Source: Rhodothermales bacterium
GTDB taxonomy: Bacteria > Bacteroidota > Rhodothermia > Rhodothermales > JANQRZ01
Length of the DNA: 64,000 nt
Reading direction: 5' to 3'
Assembly (NCBI GenBank): GCA_039944855.1
Contig: JBDUXZ010000020.1
Location: 310,001-374,000 of the forward strand
Made by a program: the position numbers and the translations under genes. The first letter of the stretch is position 1; each line of letters begins with the position of its first letter. This document shows positions 17,174-23,544 of this stretch, one piece after another. The notes beneath the pieces were generated by a model that had not been told where the DNA came from, ran no database searches, and saw nothing but the letters and a program-made list of their open reading frames with translations.

Positions 17174-17635
17174 ATGTCGCTCCGCCTCCTCCTCGCCCTC
17201 GCGCCCTGCCTGCTCCTCGCCGCCTGCTCCGACGACGCGGACTCGTCGCTCGACGCCACGCCGCCGCCGTCCATCGAGCCCGGCACGGCGCCCGTGGCGG
17301 GTCCCGACGCGATCCCGAATTCCTTCGACGTGCGCGGGCTCTACCTCGGCACCGCGTTCGACAGCGCGGCGGCCGTCATCAGCCACGAGGAGATCGAGGG
17401 GTTCATGGGGGCGATGCGGATGCAGCTCCGCGTCGCCGACCGCTCCGAGCTGCGCGGGCTCCGCGAGGGCGACAAGATCCGCTTCCGCCTCGCCGACCCC
17501 GGCGGGAACGGCTACCAGATAAGCCAGATCGAGAAGCTCCCTCCGGACACCCCGCTGGAACTCGCCGACTACGGAGCGGACGGCGTGCCGCCCGAGGCGT
17601 CGATCCAGCTCCCCGACAGCTCGGACGGCTCGTGA
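17174..17635 (+). CDS. Lipoprotein with CusF-like copper-binding domain
   Basis: The 153-residue protein has a lipoprotein signal ending LAAC (C18), a disordered Pro/Asp-rich linker, and a small beta domain from about residue 52. The block SHEEIEGFMGAMRMQLRV (H71, M78, M81, M83) followed by GLREGDKIRFRL closely follows the CusF/SCO-associated copper-binding pattern, in which His and Met residues coordinate Cu(I) or Ag(I). It would sit in the periplasm or at the outer membrane as a metal chaperone or buffer. No CusABC or copper ATPase gene is adjacent. The assignment is by motif only. Confidence 0.75.
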   Translation: MSLRLLLALAPCLLLAACSDDADSSLDATPPPSIEPGTAPVAGPDAIPNSFDVRGLYLGTAFDSAAAVISHEEIEGFMGAMRMQLRVADRSELRGLREGDKIRFRLADPGGNGYQISQIEKLPPDTPLELADYGADGVPPEASIQLPDSSDGS

Positions 17636-17801
17636 GCGACGGCCGGCCCGCCGCTCGGCGCCACCGCTCGGCCCGTCGCGCGAACCGACGGGCGGTGCGT
17701 TCGTTGACGGTCGGCTCGCTATCTTCCGAGCGGATCCCCGCTTGCCCGTCCCGCGTCCCACGCCCGCCCTTCTCCGTTTCTCTCTCCCTGACGGCTCCTC
17801 C

Positions 17802-19700
17802 ATGAGTTCTATCACCGAGCGCCTCGCCGCCCTCCTCGAGCACACGCCCCCCTTCGACCACTTCACACCCGCCGAGCGCCAGAGCCTCATCGGCGACATG
17901 ACGCTGGAGATCTACGAGCCGGGCGAGGTCATCCGCGAGCAGGGCTCCGACATCCACCGCGCGCTCTACGTCGTCGAGTCCGGGCTCGTCCGGCTCTACG
18001 ACGCGAACCAGAACAAGCTGATCAACATGGTCGGCGAGGGGTCCATCTTCGGGTCGTACGGGATGCTCCAGGGCGGCATCCTCCCGTACGAGGCGAAGGC
18101 CGTCGAGCCGACCGTCTGCGCGCTGCTCTCGGCCGAGCACTTCCAGCACCTCTACAAGGACGACCCGACATTCGCGGCCTACTTCGACGAGGACCTCAAG
18201 CAGTACGTCCGCACGCTCGACACGGAGATGGACGCGAGCGGCGCGTTCCTCCTCTTCGACACGAGCCTCGCGAACGTGCTCTACCACGATCCGCTTACGG
18301 TGGGGCCGGACGCGACGGTGCGCGACGCCGCCCAGCTCATGCGCGACCACGAGGGCGACACGGTCCTCGTCGTGCAGGACGGGAGCGCGATGGGGCTCAT
18401 CACCGAGGGCGACCTCGTCAACCGGATCATCGCCGACGGCGCCGCGCCGACGACGCCGGTGATGGAGCTCGTCGAGCGCCCGCCGATCACGCTCAGCGGT
18501 TCGTCGCGCCTCTTCGACGCCGTCCGCGTGATGATGGAGTACCGCATCCGCCGCGTCGTGGTGACGAGCGACAAGGAGGGCGCGAACCCCATCCTCGGCG
18601 TGATCTCGGCCGAGGACATCGCCCACTTCCGCGGGCTCGACCCGGTGGCGACGGTGGAGCGGCTGGAGAAGGCCCGCTCGGTCGGCGAGCTGGCTACGAT
18701 CCGCAGCGAGTCGAACCGCCGGTTCTTCCGGCTCTACCAGCAGGGCGTCCAGAGCGAGTCGCTCCTCGAAGTCGTGGCCGAGATGGACGACCAGCTCAAG
18801 ACGCGGCTGCTCTACCTCGTCGAGCGCGAGGCGCGCGAGGCGCAGCCGGAGCTGGCCGTGGACCTGCCGTGGGCGTGGATCGCCTTCGGCGCGCCGGGCC
18901 GCCGCGAGGCCGCGCTCTACACGAGCCAGTCCAACGGGCTCGTCTACGCCGACCCCTCCAGCGACGACGAGGCCGGGCGCGCGGCCGAGTGGTTCGCCTA
19001 CCTCACCGAGCGCGCCGTGGCCGCCCTCGCCGAGTGCGGCATCCAGCCCAGCGCCTCGGGCATCCTCGCCTCCGAAGAGGCCTTCCGCCAGCCGCTCGCC
19101 CAGTGGGTCGCGGCCTATGACCAGTGGATTGCCGGGGCCGACCCCAACGCCTCGCTCCGCGCCGCCCTCTGCTTCGACCTCCGCGCCATCCACGGCGACG
19201 ACGACCTCGTGGATACCCTCCGCGACGAGATCCGCACGCGGCTCGACGGCGCCCGCCGCTTCTTCGCTCTCCTCATGCGCGAGGCCACGAAGAACCGCCC
19301 GCCGATCTCGTGGCTCGGCCGCTTCGAGCTGGAGTCGGAGGGCGGCGCCGAGGGCCTCAACCTCCGCGAGCGCGGGCTGAACCCGATCGTCGACATCGCC
19401 CGCGTGCTCGCCCTCGAGACGGGCTACCTCCGCAGCACGAACACGTTCGACCGGCTCCGCCACCTCCGCGAGGCGCGGCCGGACCTGGAGCGCGAGGAGA
19501 AGGCCCTCCTCGGCGCGTTCGCCACGCTCTCGGACATGCACCTCCGCGCGCAGATGCAGGCCGCCGAGACCGGCGTGACGCCGAGCGACCTCATCGACCC
19601 GAACGGCCTCCACAAGAGCCAGCAGAACCTGCTGAAGGAGACGTTCAAGAAGGTCGACAAGGTGCAGCAGACGCTGCAGGACCGCTACGAGCGCGGGTAG
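17802..19700 (+). CDS. cNMP-binding/CBS/DUF294 signalling protein
   Basis: A 632-residue cytoplasmic regulator starting at the ATG at 17802 (MSSITERL). Residues about 15-130 form a cyclic-nucleotide-binding beta roll (VIREQGSDIHRALYVVESGLVRL). Residues about 150-285 contain two CBS modules (DPLTVGPDATVRDAAQLM and RPPITLSGSSRLFDAV). Next is a DUF294 nucleotidyltransferase-like domain with GAPGRREAALYTSQSNGLVY, which keeps the Gly/Arg/Glu of the GSxxRxE motif but has Ser in place of the usual Asp. A C-terminal DUF294_C helical domain follows. This arrangement is known in bacterial signal-transduction proteins, often paired with a DNA polymerase III epsilon-like exonuclease, which is absent here. 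The ligand is unknown. Confidence 0.88.
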   Translation: MSSITERLAALLEHTPPFDHFTPAERQSLIGDMTLEIYEPGEVIREQGSDIHRALYVVESGLVRLYDANQNKLINMVGEGSIFGSYGMLQGGILPYEAKAVEPTVCALLSAEHFQHLYKDDPTFAAYFDEDLKQYVRTLDTEMDASGAFLLFDTSLANVLYHDPLTVGPDATVRDAAQLMRDHEGDTVLVVQDGSAMGLITEGDLVNRIIADGAAPTTPVMELVERPPITLSGSSRLFDAVRVMMEYRIRRVVVTSDKEGANPILGVISAEDIAHFRGLDPVATVERLEKARSVGELATIRSESNRRFFRLYQQGVQSESLLEVVAEMDDQLKTRLLYLVEREAREAQPELAVDLPWAWIAFGAPGRREAALYTSQSNGLVYADPSSDDEAGRAAEWFAYLTERAVAALAECGIQPSASGILASEEAFRQPLAQWVAAYDQWIAGADPNASLRAALCFDLRAIHGDDDLVDTLRDEIRTRLDGARRFFALLMREATKNRPPISWLGRFELESEGGAEGLNLRERGLNPIVDIARVLALETGYLRSTNTFDRLRHLREARPDLEREEKALLGAFATLSDMHLRAQMQAAETGVTPSDLIDPNGLHKSQQNLLKETFKKVDKVQQTLQDRYERG

Positions 19701-19894
19701 CCGCCGCGTCGCCCGCGCGGCGTCGGCCAGGACGCCAGCCGACCCCGCACGGACAGCAGGCGAGGACGAGCGCGAGGGGTATCGAGACCGCCTCGCCGCC
19801 GAGGCTCGCGCCGCCCGAACGGGCCGGCGGCGTCGGGGTAGCTATATAATCGGCGAGTAGTTACCTTGGGTCGGACTGATAGGTGGCTTGTGTT

Positions 19895-21034
19895 ATGCCG
19901 GGTACGGATCACGATAGGGCTCGTTTCTTGGAAACTGGTGGAGCGACAGGGACCAACCGCGAGATCTCGCACGCCGTCCTCAAGCGCACGCTCCTCACGA
20001 TGAACAACCTCGCGCTCTTGACGGACCCGCGCCTCCCGGGCAACCCCATCGTGTGGGTGAACGACTTCTTCTGCGCGTTCACGGGGTACGAACGCCGCGA
20101 AGTTCTCGGCCGGAACTGCCGCTTCCTCCAGGGCGACGACCGCGACCAGCCGGGGCGCCACCGCCTCCGCGCCGCTGTCCGTGCCGCCGAGCCGTGCAAC
20201 GTCGTGCTGCGGAACTACAAGAAGGACGGGACCCTCTTCTACAACCACCTCTACCTGAGCCCGGTCGTGGAGGGGGGAGCGGTGGTGTACTTCGTCGGTC
20301 TCCAGCACGATGCCACCGACCGCGAGCATGCGGTCCGGCTCCAGCGCGACCGGGAGGTCCACGAGGCGGCCGAGCGCGAGCGCGAGCGGTTCGGGATGGA
20401 CCTCCACGACGGCCTCGGGCAGGAGCTGGCGGGGATCGCTTTCTTCACGGGCGCGCTCTGCCAGCGGCTGGCCGCGGACGGCTCCGCCTACGCGAAGGAC
20501 GTGCGCCAGCTCCTGGAGTACATCCAGTCGGCGCAGGGCGCGGCGTGGGACCTCGCTCGCGGGCTGAGCCCGGTGGACGCGTCGCCCCACGGCCTCGGCG
20601 ATGCGATCGCGCGGTTGTGCCGGCAGGTGGCGGAGATCCACCCGGAGGTCGTGAGCCGGTGCGACGTGGAGGCCTTCGCTTTCGCGGAGGGACGGGAAGC
20701 GCGCTACCTGTTTCGGATCGCTCAGGAGGCGGTCAACAACGCGGTGAAGCACGCGGCGGCGTCGGAGATCTCCGTCTCGCTCCACCGCTCGGAAGGCGAG
20801 GTGGTCCTCGAGATCGTAGATGACGGGGTCGGCGTGCCGCACCACGTGCTCGACGCCGACTTTAGCCTGACCGGCTCCCACAGCGCGGAGGCGACCGCCG
20901 AGCGGACGCGGCACGGGATGGGGCTCTACGGGATGCGCTACCGCGCCGAACTCATCGGCGCGCGGCTGGCGATCTGGCCGCGCGAGTCGGGCGGCACCGT
21001 CGTGCGCTGCGTGCTCCCGGTCGACGAGGCGTAG
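19895..21034 (+). CDS. LOV-domain histidine kinase (HisKA_3 type)
   Basis: A 379-residue soluble blue-light receptor kinase. A LOV/PAS domain spans about residues 28-145. It has the signature GRNCRFLQG with photoactive C75, then NYKKDGTLFYNHL and the flavin-contacting Gln in FVGLQHDAT (Q137). A coiled-coil linker leads to a HisKA_3 dimerisation domain with RFGMDLHDGLGQELAG, where H171 is the phospho-acceptor. The HATPase domain has EAVNNAVKHAAA, DDGVGVP and GMGLYGMRYRAE. I chose the ATG at 19895 because AGGTGG sits eight bases upstream; an in-frame GTG at 19883 is possible. No response regulator gene adjoins it. Confidence 0.92.
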   Translation: MPGTDHDRARFLETGGATGTNREISHAVLKRTLLTMNNLALLTDPRLPGNPIVWVNDFFCAFTGYERREVLGRNCRFLQGDDRDQPGRHRLRAAVRAAEPCNVVLRNYKKDGTLFYNHLYLSPVVEGGAVVYFVGLQHDATDREHAVRLQRDREVHEAAERERERFGMDLHDGLGQELAGIAFFTGALCQRLAADGSAYAKDVRQLLEYIQSAQGAAWDLARGLSPVDASPHGLGDAIARLCRQVAEIHPEVVSRCDVEAFAFAEGREARYLFRIAQEAVNNAVKHAAASEISVSLHRSEGEVVLEIVDDGVGVPHHVLDADFSLTGSHSAEATAERTRHGMGLYGMRYRAELIGARLAIWPRESGGTVVRCVLPVDEA

Positions 21035-21173
21035 CGGAGCGGCGAAGACAGCCACCCCTCGAACGACGGTGGGATGGGGAGGGGCCGCATCGCCGCCCGG
21101 TGCCTCACAGGATCGGTGGGTAAGGCACTGGTGGGAAAACGGGAGGCGGTTATGTCACGGCACGAGGGTCTGC

Positions 21174-21488
21174 CTACCGAGCCGAACGCCCCGATGATTT
21201 ATCGCCTGCCGTCAGGTCCCGCCAGGTTGGATTCGCAGCGTTGATGAGGGCGACCTTCTTCTTCTCGCGCCGCCACGCTTTGAGTTGCCGCTCCCGTTGC
21301 GTGGCGTCCCGCGCCGAGTCGTAGGGCTCGGCGTAGATCAGCCGGTCCATCGCGTAGCGCGCAGTGAAGGCGTTCGGGAAGTGCCCCGCCCGGTGCTCCG
21401 CGATCCGCCGTTCCAGGTCGCTCGTCATGCCGACGTACAGCGTCCCCAAGCGGTTGGTGAGGATGTAGACCCAGTACATTTTCGCCAT
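21174..21488 (-). CDS. GIY-YIG nuclease family protein
   Basis: A 104-residue single-domain GIY-YIG protein. The motif pair appears as VYILTN and LYVGMTSDLERRIAEHRAG, followed by the conserved Arg and the Glu-containing QRERQLKAWRREKK helix. Similar small proteins (UPF0213-like) are common, sometimes in many copies, and their role is unknown; some resemble the UvrC nuclease domain. It begins the accessory islet on the minus strand and is separated from the DUF2283 gene by dispersed repeats. Confidence 0.88.
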   Translation of the reverse strand: MAKMYWVYILTNRLGTLYVGMTSDLERRIAEHRAGHFPNAFTARYAMDRLIYAEPYDSARDATQRERQLKAWRREKKKVALINAANPTWRDLTAGDKSSGRSAR

Positions 21489-21639
21489 GGAGGAGGCCGG
21501 TCACGTCCTCATGCTGTGCCTGCTGCTGCGTCTGTGCTGCCACCCGAAGGGTACGACGTTCCTGTCATTCCACGCCCCGCGCTCCGGAGTGCCTACGCTC
21601 TCCCACATGCCCCAGAGTGCCGCCGCTTCCCCGTTTCAC

Positions 21640-21748
21640 GTCATCCCGAGCGAAGTCGAGGGATCTCTACGGAAATGCGGTGCGAGTCCGGCGCGTCGTG
21701 CCGCGAAAGATCCCTCGGCTCCGGCCTACGGCCTCCGCTCGGGATGAC
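21640..21748. repeat. GTCATCC-type inverted repeat element, copy 1
   Basis: About 109 bases beginning GTCATCCCGAGCGAAGTCGA and ending with the inverted partner CGCTCGGGATGAC, so the element can fold on itself. Related elements are at 48561-48687 and 51951-52071. It occupies part of the 436-base gene-free stretch between the GIY-YIG and DUF2283 genes; the rest of that stretch shows nothing recognisable apart from the repeat at 21783. Confidence 0.8.
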
Positions 21749-21782
21749 AAGAGAGGGTGTGGTCTCCGCCTTTCCCGCGCCC

Positions 21783-21864
21783 GTCATGGCGAGGAGCGCA
21801 GCGACGCGGCCATCTCCTCCGGTCTGCCGATCCGGGGAGATTGCTTCGCTCCGCTCGCAATGAC
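21783..21864. repeat. 82-bp GTCATNGCGAGG element, left flank of hicAB module
   Basis: Starts GTCATGGCGAGGAGCGCAGC and ends GCTCGCAATGAC, with partially self-complementary ends. A copy of identical length and the same orientation lies at 22589-22670 with six differences in 82 bases. Together they bracket the DUF2283-hicB-hicA cluster. A third, longer relative is at 55136-55264. Confidence 0.85.
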
Positions 21865-21924
21865 GACGGGGCCTGTGAGCGCAGATGGGCTCACGCAACC
21901 GAGGCCAGCGCTGGGATCTACACG

Positions 21925-22140
21925 CTAGGCGCCGAGTGTCACGGCCAGCGGCTGACCGGTCGGCATGCTGGCTTTGAGGATGGAGAAGCCGATGACGTGC
22001 CCGTCCGTGTCCACGCGCTCCATCACGGCGTCGTGGTCCGTCTCGCGGAAGTAGCCGGGCTTCTGCTCGAACAGCACCTCCAGGTAGTCGCCTTCGTGGT
22101 CGTAGTAGACGGTCACGGCGCGCTCGGGTCGTTGCTTCAT
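21925..22140 (-). CDS. DUF2283 family protein
   Basis: A 71-residue protein with the DUF2283 pattern: VTVYYDHEGDYLEVLF at the start, then DAVMERVDTDGHVIGFSILKAS. This small beta-rich family is of unknown biochemical function and is often found beside toxin-antitoxin genes. Its ATG overlaps the hicB stop region by four bases, so it is translationally coupled to hicB as the third gene of a hicA-hicB-DUF2283 unit. Confidence 0.85.
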   Translation of the reverse strand: MKQRPERAVTVYYDHEGDYLEVLFEQKPGYFRETDHDAVMERVDTDGHVIGFSILKASMPTGQPLAVTLGA

Positions 22141-22358
22141 GCGGCGCTCGCGACTTCGACGTAGGCAGAGCGCGTGGTCGGCTCGGGCACGGGGTAGCTT
22201 TCGAGGCGGAGCCCTTCGACGTGGAATGCCATCGCCTCCCGCATCTCCCGCTCTACTTCTTCCTCCGTTGCTCCTGTAGCTACGCAGCCGGGGAGGTCCG
22301 GGGAATAGGCCGAGAACCCAGTGTTGGTTGGCTCGATGACGACGAGGTATTTCATCAT
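22137..22358 (-). CDS. hicB: HicB-type antitoxin
   Basis: A 73-residue HicB-like protein with the ribonuclease-H-like partial fold: YLVVIEPTNTGFSAYSPDLPGCVATGATEEEVEREMREAMAFH is the family core (strand, PDLPGC turn, helix). Such proteins neutralise HicA mRNA interferases and often repress their own operon; this one lacks an evident C-terminal DNA-binding domain. Two tandem ATG codons at 22358 and 22355 are possible starts. It overlaps the hicA stop codon. Its cognate toxin gene is interrupted, so it may now be an orphan antitoxin. Confidence 0.9.
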   Translation of the reverse strand: MMKYLVVIEPTNTGFSAYSPDLPGCVATGATEEEVEREMREAMAFHVEGLRLESYPVPEPTTRSAYVEVASAA

Positions 22359-22540
22359 TTAAGACCGGCTTGCTTGAGGATGCTACTGGCGGTGCCGGGT
22401 GCGAGGTCGTCGCTGGGCTTTCCCGGTACGGTCACGAGGCCCGGCTTCGCGTCGCGTTTGAACTGGCGGTGGCTGCCTCAGGTCCGGGCGAGAACCCACC
22501 CGTCCTTCTTGATGAGCTTGAGCATCTCGCGGACCTTCAT
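22355..22540 (-). pseudogene. hicA: hicA toxin gene with in-frame stop codon
   Basis: Reading from the ATG at 22540 gives MKVREMLKLIKKDGWVLART, then TGA (codon 21, bases 22478-22480), then in the same frame GSHRQFKRDAKPGLVTVPG and DDLAPGTASSILKQAGLK, ending at TGA 22357-22355. Across the stop codon this is a complete 61-codon HicA. Family members commonly have Arg between T20 and G22 (TRGSHR), so a single CGA-to-TGA change explains the interruption. The catalytic His (H24) lies beyond the stop. The frame, length and overlap with hicB are otherwise intact, which points to recent inactivation. Confidence 0.88.
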
Positions 22541-22588
22541 AGCGCCAAGATACGCGGTGTGTCACGCAGCCCCACCGCCCCCGCGCCT

Positions 22589-22670
22589 GTCATGGCGAGG
22601 CGCGCAGCGATGCGGCCATCTCCTGCGGTCTGCTGATGCAGGGAGATTGCTTCGCTCCGCTCGCAATGAC
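22589..22670. repeat. 82-bp GTCATNGCGAGG element, right flank of hicAB module
   Basis: Starts GTCATGGCGAGGCGCGCAGC and ends GCTCGCAATGAC. It matches the 21783-21864 element at 76 of 82 positions in direct orientation. It lies 48 bases upstream of the hicA start and 76 bases from the end of the AT-rich HEPN-like gene. Confidence 0.85.
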
Positions 22671-22746
22671 AACTGCTTAGTGCATGTATGATTGAGATAA
22701 GAGGCTTGCCGTGACATCAATCCTTTCCAAATTTAGCATTCGGTTG

Positions 22747-23463
22747 TCACTTGGTTCCTTCTGAATATTTCAGGATTGAGATACGAAGAGGTTCTAAGAA
22801 CGACATCCAATATTTTAAGTCTAAGTCGTATACATCGTATTCCATCGTTTTCAGGCGTGTAATGTCTGCTCCGTGCTCCACATCATATGCATTTCCATCA
22901 GCATGTCCTAGCATACTATTCCTGATAGACTGTAGGCGTTCACAAAAATCATTAAATTCGACCTTTTCATCTTCGTCATAAAATACTAGTTCAAGTATCT
23001 GATCCCAGTGCTCCTTCCGAAAGGATTTTGTATTTGCAGCAACTTTCCCAGGGTCTCGGTAGCCGCTATTAAATATCTGACAAAATGCTATTGCTGCCAT
23101 TGAGATACAAGCTTGATGTATCCAATAGCATTCTATAAATGTGGGGAAAGGTCGCTTGTAATTAGCGTCGAATGAGCGCATATGCTCGCCCTCTATGACT
23201 TTCTCTTCATAATCGGACTGCTGTTTTCTGTACTCGTTCAACTCTGCAAAATATTGATCTTGTTCTTTGCGAATGTTCTCTTGGGTCTTCGCTTGATGCG
23301 CTCTGTTCCCTGTATGTACGTGAGTAATAGTTGTAGCGACAGCTTGGTGCCAGAGGAGTAGTCTTCCTCTGATCTCGCGCTTAATCTCATCTACTTCTTC
23401 TATATCCGAGAACGAAAGGACCCTGCCGCCATCACTCTGGCTTAGGATATAATTTCCAGCCAT
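22747..23463 (-). CDS. AT-rich gene with HEPN-like RNase motif
   Basis: A 238-residue, apparently all-helical protein that I cannot place in a named family. Residues 181-187 read RNSMLGH, which fits the Rx4-6H motif of HEPN ribonucleases with the usual polar residue after Arg. The flanking LQSI and ADGNAYD resemble AbiU2-like HEPN proteins. A charged helical or coiled-coil stretch covers residues 55-95. Base composition is much more AT-rich than every neighbour and codon use differs, indicating horizontal acquisition. There is no signal peptide. It sits beside the hicAB module, so a toxin or phage-defence role is plausible but unproven. Confidence 0.72.
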   Translation of the reverse strand: MAGNYILSQSDGGRVLSFSDIEEVDEIKREIRGRLLLWHQAVATTITHVHTGNRAHQAKTQENIRKEQDQYFAELNEYRKQQSDYEEKVIEGEHMRSFDANYKRPFPTFIECYWIHQACISMAAIAFCQIFNSGYRDPGKVAANTKSFRKEHWDQILELVFYDEDEKVEFNDFCERLQSIRNSMLGHADGNAYDVEHGADITRLKTMEYDVYDLDLKYWMSFLEPLRISILKYSEGTK

Positions 23464-23496
23464 GTCTACCTCACGGATCGGGAGCGCCCAATTGGA

Positions 23497-23535
23497 CCGA
23501 GTGGTGAAGCTAGCTAGTCCAACTCCACCACTCGG
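23497..23535 (-). terminator. Hairpin after nrdJ
   Basis: A perfect 10-bp stem, CCGAGTGGTG at 23497-23506 and CACCACTCGG at 23526-23535, lies 10 bases past the nrdJ stop, between nrdJ and the AT-rich gene. On the minus strand only a weak T/A patch (CCAATTG) follows, so it is a likely but not textbook terminator. Confidence 0.5.
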
Positions 23536-23544
23536 CGTCTTGAA

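Noticed and set aside
17403-19613. 736-codon minus-strand open frame across the cNMP/CBS/DUF294 gene
   Set aside because: Shadow of the real gene in a GC-rich genome; low-complexity composition and no recognisable motif.
21600-22700. CRISPR array
   Set aside because: The repeats here are two 82-bp and one 109-bp elements with genes between them, not short regularly spaced repeats with unique spacers, and no cas genes are present.
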